In this document: positions 10,099 through 20,634 of the stretch, in pieces
Layout: every line of letters begins with the position of its first letter
Numbering within the stretch: position 1 is the stretch's first letter
From: [Phialemoniopsis] sp. UDSM-2020
Lineage: Eukaryota > Ascomycota > Sordariomycetes > Thyridiales > Thyridiaceae
Length of the DNA: 64,000 nucleotides
Assembly (NCBI GenBank): GCA_018873225.1
Contig: JAEILZ010000006.1
Coordinates: forward strand, 3,534,001 to 3,598,000
Reading direction: 5' to 3'
Position numbers and translations under genes: made by a program
The notes under the pieces: model-generated
Databases searched by the model: none
What the model was told of the DNA's origin: nothing
The model's input: the letters and a program-made list of their open reading frames with translations, nothing else

Positions 10099-11715
10099 TC
10101 AAGACAATGCAACTTTAGCGCCTCCAGGCACCAGCTCGGTGAAGACTCGCTCAGGATCGTACTTGTCCCTGATGTCCATGAGCTTCCGCAGGTTCTCGGC
10201 TCCATAAGATGGATAGGTTTCGGGAATCTGCGTCTTCTGTATGTCACTGAGGTACATGAACGACAGCGGCGCGAGCCCGGCCGCAACAAGATTCTCGCGA
10301 ATCTTGGCGTTGGCTTCGGCATGCACTCCTAGCACACGCTCGTCGTCTTCAACTCTCGACCACAGAGGGCTCTCGACATACCAGATCGCCGGAGCGTCGT
10401 CGGGGCCCAGGCCCATGGCGTTTTCAGGGGCGGCCGTGACGATGGGCGTGATTGGGAGTATGCTGAAGGCTGTCGAGAAGCCCTCGACATCGGCGAGGGA
10501 CGTGATAGTCTCGTAGTACGTATCAAAGGCGATTCTCGCAGCCGTGGCGTTGGCGGGGCTAGTCAGCCAGTGGAACGTCGCCCGCGTGCCTAGTGGAGGA
10601 GCGTAGTTGAAATCGGTTGTCCACCGGCCCATGGTCGTGCGCGTGATGTTTCCGGTTGTGATGGGCAAGACGGGCGCCGTGAAGTTCTCGAGGCCCAGGG
10701 GCACGTCACCCTCGCCGCTGTACCAGAGGTATCCGTCGAAAGAGATCTCGCTGCTGCGCGAAGGCACCCAGCGGGTTTGGCCCTCGAAGGATGCCTTGGG
10801 ATATTCCGCGCCGTGCAGCGCAAACTGCTCGACGCTTTTGATGTATTGCTCCGATACACCAGTTCCCCACGACACCGTCCCGATCAGGGCGGAAGAAATT
10901 GGGATAGTATTGATGACGGCTTGTGTGACGATACAGTAGTTATTGCCGCCTCCAACCAGAGCCCAGAATAGGTCTGGATGTTCATCAGCATTGGCCGTCA
11001 CCGCGGTTCCATCAGCAAGGACGCACTGACGAACCACGATAAAATTGTGTCAGCCAACCAGCTCATTGCGCAGGCGGGGATGAAGATGTCACTTACATCC
11101 AACGATCTGGCAGCATTCGACATGCCGAACTCATACGACATGAAACCGAATGGGCCCCCTGTCAGGATCGCGCCAATGACGCCACCGTTGCCCGAGCGGA
11201 TACCATTGGCGCTGACGTTGAACTGATCCAGGTATGCGTACAAAGGGGGCCATGTGACACCAGACCCGATGACGACGGTCTGTCGATCATCCGAGATGAC
11301 CATGGAGCTCAGGTTCGTCATGGCCACGAGGATGCCTTCGGGGCCGATATTGGCCGCGTTGTCGATGGGCATAGCACCTCCGCTGCGAATAGAGAATTGA
11401 ACCTGGTGCTCCTTAAAAGTGCGAACGGCGAACTGCACATCCTTGGTACACTGCGGTGCAAAGATGCAGGAGGGACCTAGATAGGTCGATGAGGTCCACG
11501 AGTCTAGTTGCAATCCATTAATGACACATAATCCTGTCCAAGAAAGGATGTGGCCAGTCCTTACATTCATTCTCAAACTTGTATCGCTCCGATCCGGGGA
11601 AGAATGTCTGGTCGGGATATTGGGTAGCCAACGCCTTGCACCCGTCGTCGACAGCAGCGGATTTCACGGCCGTGATACAGGCAGCAAGTCCGAGGAAAGA
11701 GCCCCGGAAAATCAT
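10099..11715 (-). CDS. Secreted VAO/berberine-bridge-type FAD oxidase lacking the usual FAD-linking His
   Basis: Three exons (11715-11565, 11503-11097, 11025-10099) encode 494 residues. A signal peptide (MIFRGSFLGLAACITAVKSA) is followed by CIFAPQCTKDVQFAVRTF, the FAD-binding PP-loop VQFSIRSGGAMP, GSGVTWPPLYAYLD, NGGVIGAILTGGPFGFMSYEFG and HPDLFWALVGGGNNYCIVT, in the order typical of FAD_binding_4 proteins. The C-terminus (LRKLMDIRDKYDPERVFTE) has the BBE-like ending. In most relatives the loop reads GGH and the His holds FAD; here it is GGA. No Cys is present at the second attachment site (usually GxCxxxG) either, so FAD would be bound non-covalently or the enzyme has changed function. A TATAAAG lies about 95 bp upstream. 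N-glycosylation sequons are common, as expected for a secreted enzyme. Confidence 0.88.
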
Positions 11716-11806
11716 TTTGGATTGGAAGAACAAGTGGTGCTGTTCTCGGGGAAACAGACGCCTGGTGCCTCGCGATACCATCCATTTCCCGGACAGACGC
11801 GCTCCT

Positions 11807-11813
11807 CTTTATA
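11807..11813 (-). promoter_or_regulatory. TATA box of the minus-strand FAD oxidase
   Basis: TATAAAG on the minus strand, about 92 bp upstream of the ATG at 11715. Confidence 0.45.
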
Positions 11814-12241
11814 TTTGCCAACTTTATTATTCTACAACGTGGATACACTAGAAGTCACAATACTTGTATGTTGCACTGGTTCTTGTTCAACGTGCGTTGT
11901 CATGGCTTGGCTCAGTCAGCGGACCTCGCCCTTACAACTGGACTACTACTAATTGCCAGGCATAAGATCCTGCCTACTTCGTTCTAGTATGTTGCTCGAC
12001 CTTGAAGATCCGTGAAAGTTGAAACTGAGACCACGAGGCGGTGGCACATCGGATTGAGGGATTTCACATGTCTCAACAATCGTTAGACAGACAGCACTGA
12101 CCAAGCGGGGATATCGCCTAAGTTCGGAGAGATCATCCATCGTGAAAACAAAGTTCCAGCCTTCGTAGCAGCGTGATCACGATAGCATTGACTAATCTCC
12201 TGCATATTAAGGAGCGTAGTCAGGGACTACAGCGATGATCT

Positions 12242-12332
12242 CTTGGCTTGGCATGTATGCCGACACGTACTTTTACCAGATAGAAGGTTGAGACCGCGAA
12301 CGCGAGGTGCAGTAGCTTGGCTTGGCATGCAT
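12242..12332 (+). repeat. 19-bp direct repeat pair
   Basis: CTTGGCTTGGCATGTATGC (12242-12260) recurs as CTTGGCTTGGCATGCATGC (12314-12332), one mismatch, 72 bp apart, in the divergent promoter of two FAD oxidases. It may be a regulator site or a simple duplication. Confidence 0.5.
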
Positions 12333-13085
12333 GCTACCTTGATGGAGAGACCGAGCAACCTTTCTACATTTACAGGTACTGTTTTTCATTATTGGGATAG
12401 TCTGTCGAATTTGATGCAATGCCGTTCAAATTTGCTGGATTTGCAACCCTATCTAGGGCAATTTGCTCCATCAAACCATCCCTGCTAGTGGAAACAGCCT
12501 TTTGCACCGGTAGGCTCGCACCGGGAAAAACGATCTCGGTAATAGTGCTTGGACTCCACACTAAGATCTGCCGGGGTGTTTCAAGTCAAGACGATTAGAA
12601 GTCCATGCTCATGCTGGAAGGATCCTCGACTAATATCTATAATCGCCTTGAGTTGCAATTCAACGCCGAGTGCAACCTTCCAGATCGAGGACGGAGATAG
12701 CCTCGGCGTAGGCCATCGCCGGGCTCCCCAACCACAGAATTCTAGAGCTAACAAATCAGATCGATATGCGAGAGTACTCGGAACGAGAGCGAGGCAAGAA
12801 TGGGGCTGGGCGCAGGTCTGTCTCTTACTAATGCTATTGTATGTTCTCGTAATGCTCTGCGGCAAGGTCGCAGCCCTCATCTGCCAAGCCCTCAAGGGGC
12901 CAGTAATTCACACCTGTCTCCGGCCCCGACAGTCGTCCAGTCTGTGTGTAGTGCTTGGCGATCTATAATCGTAGACCACCCACAGCGGCGCATGCGAATG
13001 TACCTTGACCATAGTGATTGTCGAACCAGGTTGACAGGCAAGGAGAGCATTTGGACGATCCGTCCTACCCGGCGCGAGCAACATT

Positions 13086-13112
13086 ATCAACATGCACGGG
13101 CAACATGTTGAT
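13086..13112 (+). promoter_or_regulatory. 9-bp inverted repeat upstream of the TATA box
   Basis: ATCAACATG and CATGTTGAT are perfect inverted arms around a 9-base spacer, ending 24 bp before TATAAAAG. The position and symmetry suggest a site for a dimeric regulator of the FAD oxidase starting at 13206. Confidence 0.4.
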
Positions 13113-13136
13113 CAGGCCCCTAAACGGTCTCGACGG

Positions 13137-13144
13137 TATAAAAG
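13137..13144 (+). promoter_or_regulatory. TATA box of the plus-strand FAD oxidase
   Basis: TATAAAAG, 69 bp before the ATG at 13206. Confidence 0.55.
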
Positions 13145-13205
13145 GTCCAAGACGTAATCTGCAAAAATCGCGGTCGTCAATCATGCTTCGTACACAGATT
13201 CCAGA

Positions 13206-15060
13206 ATGCTCAACCTGTCTGTATCCTTTGTCTTTTGTCTCGCACTCGGGGCTCCTGGCATCTCCGCCGCCATAGCGGCGCCAGGATGCCGCAAATTGCC
13301 CACGGATGCCGACTGGCCAACGTTGCAAGAGTGGCAGGAGGGAATCCCCGGTATTGAGCCACAAAACAACACCGACAGCCACGGATCTCTTCCAGACTAT
13401 CGAATTCGCGCCACATCCTACGAGGATGTGCAGGCCGCGGTGAGATTCGCCGCGGCAAAAGAGGTGCGCGTTTCAGTGATCACAACTGGGCATGATCAGC
13501 TGGGCCGCAACATTGCCGGCTCTGGTCTGATCATTGATCTTTCTCTGCTTCAAGGAGCTCGGGCAATGGCGTCTTTCAAGGCAACTGTACAAGGCGTCCC
13601 GAGACTTCACGGCAACGAGTCGGTACAACCCTTCAGGCCGGTACCTGGTGCTCAAGCAGCCATTACAATCAATCCTGCTACCAACGGCCTCGGGCTCAAC
13701 TCGATTATTGACAAGTCCGGATTTTTTATGATCGGTGGCACACATGGTAAAGTCCGCCCTCCAATCTAGGTGGATCTTCGGTAGCTTTACTCATTCATGT
13801 TTAGCTGGGGTTGCGGCTGCCGGAGGATGGGGCCAGAATGGTGGCTATGGTCCTCTCACAGCCCAGAAGGGATTAGGAGTAGACCAATGGCTCGAAGCAA
13901 AGATAGTCACGCCTGATGGTGAGTTGAAGGTCGCGAACCAGGTGACCAACCCTGAGCTCTTCTGGGCAATCAGGGGTGGAGGCGGAGGCACATTTGGTGT
14001 CGTGGTCGAGGCTACTTTGAAACTGCATGCCAAGATGCCCATCCTCGGCTTCCACTGGTATATAAATTCTACGTTACCCGCCAACCTCACGGACCCAGTG
14101 ACCGGACGGACGCAAACCAGTGAGGCAATGGCGTACTTATTCTCGCAATTGCCAGAACTCCACGCCAAGGGAAACATCTCGGCTTACATCTACGTTCACG
14201 GCGACAACATTAGATGTCATGCTATTCATGCGGGCGAACAAGCTAATGCGACGGAGGCAAATAAGATATGGGGCCCGATTCTTACCAAGATGCAGTCATT
14301 CCCCGGGATGACGCCATTCCAAAGCAAGCACTTTCTATTCGACGGCTACGAGGACTTTTTCTGTACAACATATGGGCCCGCGGAAAATGACGGTGCGCCA
14401 ATAAGCCATGGAATAGTCCCGTTTGATAGTCACCTTTTGAGTGCAGTTCACTTGCAAAGTCCGAACCTCACATACGCCCTTCGGGGGACGATGGGAAGTA
14501 TGGGTGTCTTGATGACCACGCCGGGAATGAGTCTCGGTGACGGGAGTGACACGGCGGCCAATCCGGGATGGAGAGATGCCACGATCTTTCTGGTGGGTTG
14601 GAACAGTAGCTCGACCAATGTCGACGGGTTAAGAGAGTTTGCGCCCGAAATGGGAACGTACATCAATGAGGTTCGTCAAGAATGCACGCCGATGTCTGTC
14701 TGTACAGCATTCATCACTAACAAACTTCCATACATGTAGGCCAGCGTCTATGAGCCGAACTGGACTGATCACTTCTGGGGCTCAAACTATCCGCGGTTGT
14801 CTCAGTTGAAGTCGGAGCTTGATCCGAACATGGTGTTCTGGGTCAGCCCTGGCATCAATGCTGATCACATGCAAGTCGTCGATGGGAGGGCATGCCTGGT
14901 CCAACCGCGTCCTACCGTACCTAGCCTGCGTGCACCGGGTATAGAGAGACGTGTTGAGGCGGACATGGTCAATGATTACGAGTTTGTATTTGGTTTCCAA
15001 GAGCTCATCGGCACCCAGTTCCCCGCTCCGGGTGAGTTGCTGGGCCTCCAGCAAGGATGA
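13206..15060 (+). CDS. Secreted FAD-linked oxidase (VAO family, His-type flavin link)
   Basis: Three exons (13206-13746, 13805-14670, 14740-15060) encode 575 residues. A signal peptide (MLNLSVSFVFCLALGAPGISA) is followed by a pre-domain and YRIRATSYEDVQAAVRFAA, then the flavin loop VITTGHDQLGRN, where His is in the covalent-FAD position. GTHAGVAAAGGWGQNGGYGPL spans the first splice joint and matches the family's Gly-rich stretch; HPD-like TNPELFWAIRGGGGGTFGVV follows. The last exon brings YEPNWTDHFWGSNYPRLSQLK and DPNMVFWVSPGINADHMQVV, the C-terminal BBE-like signature. The third exon could instead splice at 15032 (GTGAGT) to a short alternative end; the uninterrupted frame is given. Relatives oxidise sugars, alcohols or metabolite intermediates outside the cell. 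The divergent partner oxidase suggests shared control. Confidence 0.88.
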
Positions 15061-15725
15061 GTGTTGACGCAGGTTCAATAACAATGTCGACGACATAGTT
15101 GAAGGAGATGACTATCCATGTATATATATGTAAAGCTCACTTGCTAAGATGGAAACCCACTGTCCTGCAGGGCAACGAACTCACAGGCAGTCAACACATC
15201 CAATCTTTGCTTAGCAGTCCCGTGGATGCACGGCCGAGGAGACACGCCGTACAATTGAACTCCATCAATCCCTTCACCAAATTGTTGTCGACCTTCCCTC
15301 CACTCCTTGTCTGCATCGTTTCCTTTCCCTATACGTTCAAACCTCCCGCTCTTGTCCCATTCAGTGGAGGATGCCGGCGTCGTGGTCTCCTTCAACGGCT
15401 TGTGGGCGAGCTGGATCCACATTGGCATTGCACATCGTATGCAATATGTTCTACATCGCGCCGGAGCCTCTCCGCACATTTGCGGCCTTGTAGATCTCAT
15501 TAGCTGACTTCGCCATTCTCTTGCTACAGCCGCCTTTACCAGTGACTTCATTGTCGGTGTCTCCCTCTATTACACCAAGATTATCCAGAATGAGTAGTAC
15601 AGTACTAATAAACTACTGATTATCTAATACTCATCTGCCTCACCCCTACGCAACCCTAAAGGTGAGGCCCTTGCGCTTAGCATCACCCAGCTCACCCTGG
15701 TGGATAGGGCTCGGTAATCCGAGGA
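15061..15725. other. Intergenic, no gene seen
   Basis: About 660 bases between the FAD oxidase and the second regulator half. I looked for a zinc-cluster exon upstream of 15769 in all three plus frames and found none. Confidence 0.5.
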
Positions 15726-15740
15726 AGCTCCGATTGTAAA
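15726..15740 (-). repeat. Right member of a possible terminal inverted repeat
   Basis: On the minus strand TTTACAATCGGAGCT, 13 of 15 identical to 7914-7928. It lies 28 bp inside the AG end of the inserted block. Confidence 0.3.
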
Positions 15741-15768
15741 TTCTATGGAGTGGCACCCCCTTTCCCAG

Positions 15769-17465
15769 CGGCGGACGTGTCGGCCAAAGTCAAGGTCCTG
15801 AGCGGCCTGCGGCATTCGTCAAAGAAACAGCAAGCAGTGACTCTTCACGAGCCGGTACCAGACATCGCTAGCACATTGCCTTCTAGGCAGGTCTGTGACG
15901 AGCTCGTACGGGGATACCTTAGGACGTTCGAGCCTATTTACAGGATCTTGCATCTGCCCACATTCTGGAAGATGTATGAGGCCTATTGGATCGATACAGA
16001 GAAGGGCACCCCAATTTACTTTCACATGAAACTGATACTGGTACTTGCCATCGGGACTACCTTCTACCCTCACCGCAGCGAGCTCGAGAGACTACAGCGC
16101 CTGGCACACACCTGGATCTACGCCGCGCACTGGTGGTTGACGGGACCGACGGAGAAGCTGACGTACAATCTGGACGGTGTCCAAGTAGGCTGTCTACTCC
16201 ATCTAGCGCGGAAGACAAACTCCCTGGGTGCGTCATCCTGGATATCCTCGGGGACACTGCTGCGGATGGCATTTTTCATCGGCTTGCATCGAGACCCAGA
16301 CAACTTTACCAATCTGACACCCTTCCAGTCTGAAATGCGTCGACGTACCTGGGCCACTGTCTTGGAGCTTACCATTCTGTCTACATTGGACTCTTCTATG
16401 CCGCCGGGCGTGGCTCCAGATGACTACGACACCAAAGCGCCATCGAATTTTGATGATATGGACTTGGACCCCGACTCGAAGAACTCACTGCAGCCAAAAC
16501 CTGATCAGGAGATTACCGAGACTTCTGTCCAGCGCCTCTTTCTCAGATCTTTGCCCGTGAGGATGCGTGCTACGAAGGTCATCAACAACTTCGCCAGCCA
16601 GCAGCCGTACGATGAGACCATAGAGTTGGGGACCGAGATCCGGTCCGTCTGCCGCGAGGCCGCTTCTTTCTTCCACGCATCCTTGACCCCAGCAGCGAAA
16701 TCACGCGACCTGCCATTGTCCGTCTTTCAAAAAGACTTCATCGACATGTACTTGCGGCGCTACGTCCTCTTCCTGCACCACCCTTTCGTCCTCCAGGGGC
16801 AGAACGACCCTCGCTTCTACCTGGCCCGCAAGGTCTGCAAGGAATCGGCCCTCGTCATTGCTTCGTATGCCAACGTGCTACGCTTGCCCTCGGATGATCT
16901 CGATGACCTTTCGCGGATGATTATTGGCGTTAGTGGCACTTTGAGGGGGCCGCTCAGTCTGGACGTCATCACCATGCTGGGTCTCGAACTGATCACGCAG
17001 CTCGAGGAGGATGGCGCAGGGCCTTCCACGGCCATCGACCCGCTGGACGAGATGGGCAGAGCGGCGAGGGCGCCTCTGAAGCGGGCGCTGGAACACATCA
17101 ACGAGCAGCTTCTTCAGCTAATCGCGATGGGCGTTCCCCGCCTCAAGCGTTACGGCTTCCTCTCAGTCATGCTGAGCCAGATCCAGGCCCTGGAGACCGG
17201 ACAGCCTGTAAAGAAGGCCATCTATGACGCGATGCGCGAGTGCATGGAGAAATCCTGCACATACCTGGAGGCAGCCAACGCTGCGTCGACTCCGCAGGAC
17301 TCGATCGAGAGTCTGACACGAGCCAGCACCTCTGGGACTGAAGACTTCGGGGATCCCTTTGGCTTCGATCTGAACGACATCCTCAGCCCGCATCTCATGA
17401 TGAACGTCCCCGGGACGATGTTCTTTCCTGACATGAACAATGGCGATCAGTTCAACTGGATCTGA
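15769..17465 (+). CDS. Fungal-specific transcription factor domain, C-terminal half of the split Zn2Cys6 gene
   Basis: The frame is open from 15708, but no in-frame ATG occurs until 15972, already inside the conserved domain, so this piece has no start of its own. A C/T tract ending in CAG at 15768 is a good splice acceptor. From there the protein reads ADVSAKVKVLSG, then EPVPDIASTLPSRQVCDELV, YLRTFEPIYRILHLPTFW, AIGTTFYPHRSELERL, WWLTGPTEKLTYNLDGVQV, RMAFFIGLHRDP and RRRTWATVLELTILSTLDS: the fungal_trans regulatory domain in full, 565 residues, with a normal acidic C-terminus. There is no zinc cluster. The part that would precede it ends 7.9 kb upstream at 7899. If the two are no longer joined, this piece may be silent or a DNA-binding-free remnant. 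Confidence 0.75.
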
Positions 17466-18448
17466 GTCATTTGTGCTTTGGCCGGATGACCTGGCTGATG
17501 TACAACAGTCAGCGTGCTGCAGCATGCATAGCTGACACCGGGCAACATCGGCCAAATCGCGTTCTTGCATTGGTGGGACCTGATTCGGCCCATCGGCAAC
17601 CTCTTATGCTTAAACTGCCATCGGCCAACTACAGCCATGCCTGCCACCAATCCGCAAACCCTAGATGGGCTGTTCAGGCCAAAGTTTCCATTAGTAGCTG
17701 GTGGGAAATGCCGAGTGGGTGTTCTAGCGTTTCTATCGTGAGGCTTGGACGCGGGTAATTCCACTTCCCCAGAACCGCCCGCTTCAGCTACTAGTTTAGC
17801 GGTGTTTAAACATTTGGAATTGGTAGCACAGCCGCAAACCAGTACCCAATACGCCCACTAATACGCTCAAGGTCTCCACAATGACACGCTACGCTGAGCT
17901 CGCTGACGGAGCCGGCATTGGAAGCCTTCCCGGCAGCCTTTAAGTCACGAAAGCTATTGGCAATATCTAGAGCAACGTGATATTATATGAGCGTGTCCAG
18001 TGCGTATATGTTCAACAAGACCGACACATGCTTGTTCTTGGCATTGATTTGCTGGCCGCGACCTCTGGGACCTCAGCCACCATTGATAAATGAGTGCACA
18101 TCTTTCCCAATCACCGCTTTCAAGCTGCCTAGAGGCGTCTTGTTGGCAAAATATGTGCAGGGTATCTTTCACGACAATTGTCGTAACCTCTTGGCAAACC
18201 TAGATGTTGGTGGCTCAGCGATACGCAAGACAACCCCTGTTGAAGTCCGCAATAGGGGCAGTAATCGGTCATGACAGTAAATCCAAACAATCACCAAGCA
18301 TATAAAGACTTTGGTAGCTGTCCTTGTGCTATGTTCTCACCATTATCACCAGCATCATCATCACCAAGACCTACCTTCCTTGACACTATCTCCCATACAA
18401 CTACAAAGATCACTTTTGAAACCCAACTCCTCCTCCTAAATTCCGAAC
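17466..18448. other. Intergenic; promoter of the cupin gene
   Basis: Nearly 1 kb with no coding content. A TATAAAG lies at 18301-18307, 142 bp before the next ATG, followed by a C/A-rich leader with CATCATCATCACC triplets. Confidence 0.5.
18301..18307 (+). promoter_or_regulatory. TATA box of the cupin gene
   Basis: TATAAAG 142 bp before the ATG at 18449; the leader after it is C/T- and C/A-rich as in strongly expressed fungal genes. Confidence 0.45.
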
Positions 18449-19279
18449 ATGCTTTCTGAACTCGTTCTCAGCTCCCTCGTTGCCGCTCTGACAATGGCCG
18501 TTCCGGCCAAGGCAGCGCCCCAGCAGATGCCCAAGCGGGACATGGTCGAGCTCAGCAAGACCGCCCAGTTGAGACTCGCAGACTCCGGTGCTCAGCGATA
18601 CAAGCTTCTCCCCAACGACACAGACTTTGTCTTTGACTTCAACAAGACTGAGATCCCCGTGGCCAGCCCGTTCAACTTCCCTGCACTGACCGGCTCGGGC
18701 GCCTCGTTCAGCCTTACCCACTTGGATGGTATGTCTTGACAAGCACAAACTCGGGATCCCGCTAGAGTACTGACGCGTGAGGGTAGGCTGCAACATGGCC
18801 TTCCTCCACCTGCACCCCCGCGCATCGGAGCTCTTCGCCGTCACCTCGGGCCGCGTCCTGACCGAGATGGTCCCCGAGGCCGGCGTCGTGACCGCCGACG
18901 GCAAGCCCCGCGTCATCCGCACCGACCTCAGCGCCGGCATGCTGACCATCTTCCCGGCCGGATCCTTCCACACCCAGGTCAGTTGTTTTGTGTCATGTCT
19001 TTGTATGTTCTGTTTGTTCTGTTTGTTCTGACTTTCTTCTAGGTCAACCCCGATTGCGAGAGGGCCGACGTCGTCGCGCTCTTCACGTCCGAGGACTTTG
19101 GCGCCGGAGGCGTGGCGGAACAGACTTTTGCCCTCAGCGACGATGTCATTTCGCGGACTTTTGGACAGAGCATTGCCGGCGAGGATATCGACAAGATCAG
19201 GCATGCTATCCCCACTACTATCTCGATCCAGGTCGATGAGTGCTTGAAGAAGTGCAACAAGACCAAGCGTGCCGTCTAG
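18449..19279 (+). CDS. Secreted germin/spherulin-like cupin
   Basis: Three exons (18449-18728, 18787-18977, 19043-19279) encode 235 residues. A signal peptide (MLSELVLSSLVAALTMAVPAKA) precedes one cupin_1 domain. Cupin motif 1 is HLHPRASELFAVTSGRVL (metal-binding His, His, Glu) and motif 2 is GMLTIFPAGSFHTQVNPDC (His). Metal-binding residues are all present, so oxalate oxidase/decarboxylase-like or dismutase-like chemistry is possible, but fungal spherulin-type cupins have no assigned reaction. Intron 2 contains three 9-bp repeats (TGTTCTGTT type, 19006-19032). Introns are GT-AG with matching phases. Confidence 0.9.
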
Positions 19280-20634
19280 AGGAAGCAGAACATGCTACGC
19301 CATTCGGCGAAATTGCAGGTCTGAGCGCGGGCATTTCGAGTGACAGTTGTTTCAAATGGAACACATGAAGGGAGTCAGACTGCAGATAGATCATTGTTGA
19401 AATAGAATTGATGCAAGTGATTGCACTTTCAATCACGTAAAGGTCTTTCGTCCGCTATGAAACTTCGCAAACATTGCCCTCGTGTCCACCGTGCAGGCTT
19501 TGAGTTGACCGACGCACTCAACATAGTAACGAGCTTCTTGTGTTCGTCTTTGGGTCTGATGTTCGGCTGCGTTTAGTGCCCTTAGACTAACTCTTCACAC
19601 ATGTCTGTTCCTCGATTCTGCTCAGTAGGGCATCTCAGGTACATCCAGGTCTGTCACGACAAATGCAGTGTTGTCCGATGCAGTGATGGGAACTTTAAAC
19701 AGCCGCAAAACGAGGTTTGGATTTGTATCTAGATCATTTTGAAAATTTGGCATCAATTGATTGTCTACACTCTTTGTTGAAGATCAATCGGTGTTTAGTG
19801 CTATCGGGCTGTGTGAGCAGGCGATAATATCAATGACGGTGGTTGGAATGATCTAGTGGCCTCTAGGGTAGCTCGGGTTACAGCCTGGAAGGCTTCAGTA
19901 TTGTCGTTGATGCTTTCGCTCTCGGCCCAATGACTCTAGAGTTCCAGAGCAACGCGCTGTGGCTCAGCAAGCCGGTTTCATTTGATGACCTGACCAGCTG
20001 GTTGCCTCCGGAGTGGTGAACCCTCCGATAATGCGCAGTGCCATACTCGGTGTCCCGAAATTGACAGGTCGGGGACGCTGATTGTGCGCGATGCGGGATC
20101 TGGAGTCGGGCACGGCCGAACATCACCGTCTTTCACGGCGCTGCGCCCGGATGAGTATTTGGAATTTTAAATAATATGTCATGATGTCTTGGACTGGGGA
20201 CGCTGTTTTGCAGCGAATGACTCTCGAAAAATTCGCTAGGTGACTCCAGGGCTTGCTATGCCGGCCAAACTAGGTGGTGGCTTAGGTTAGCACACGTAAG
20301 ATCCGCCGGCAGATGCAACTAAACCCCATGTTGCTTAGTGTGGGTTACGCTCCAGAGCGTATTCGCCTGGGTCGCATACATATTGAGGATCATACGCTCG
20401 CGAGAAAGGGCCTAGTTAAGCTTTCCAGCGGAGGTAGCACTTCCCAGAGCAGGCAAAACATACCGTCCAGAGACCCCAACTACAGCCTTTCAGGGACCTT
20501 TGGAGGATCGATACCAGGGTGTCTTGTTTAGACCCCCAGACGCCTAGCCTCTGAGAGCACTGTGTAGTGATCCGCCGGGTCGCTCTGAAGCGATCATTCC
20601 CACAGCGAAATCCACTACCTACCGCGGTACCGAC
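19280..20634. other. Gene-poor stretch with one orphan coding-like exon
   Basis: About 1.35 kb. Apart from the candidate orphan exon at 19867-20019, nothing coding-like was found. The part before 20635 is the leader of the next regulator gene. Confidence 0.5.
19867..20019 (+). pseudogene. Candidate orphan C-terminal exon of a lost gene
   Basis: After a CTCTAG acceptor the frame reads GYSLEGFSIVVDAFALGPM, then LEFQSNALWLSKPVSFDDL and TSWLPPEW before TGA: 50 residues with protein-like composition. No upstream exon could be joined in the preceding 580 bases. I do not recognise the family. It may be the remains of a deleted gene, or chance. Confidence 0.25.

Larger units (their letters stand above)
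11716..13205. other. Long shared promoter region of two FAD oxidases
   Basis: Nearly 1.5 kb between divergent oxidase genes. It holds a minus-strand TATAAAG (11807-11813), a 19-bp direct repeat (12242-12332), a 9-bp inverted repeat (13086-13112) and a plus-strand TATAAAAG (13137-13144). The open frames have no family-like content. Confidence 0.55.
7900..15768. other. Block that splits the Zn2Cys6 gene (probable insertion or giant intron)
   Basis: This 7,869-bp interval starts with GTAACT and ends with a C/T tract plus CAG, and sits exactly where the N-terminal and C-terminal halves of one regulator would meet. It contains a dienelactone hydrolase gene, two FAD-oxidase genes and long intergenic parts, but no recognisable transposase. 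Near-terminal inverted repeats (13 of 15 bases) lie just inside each end. Fungal introns are seldom above a few hundred bases, so an insertion into an existing short intron is the simplest reading; a rearrangement is the alternative. Confidence 0.5.
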
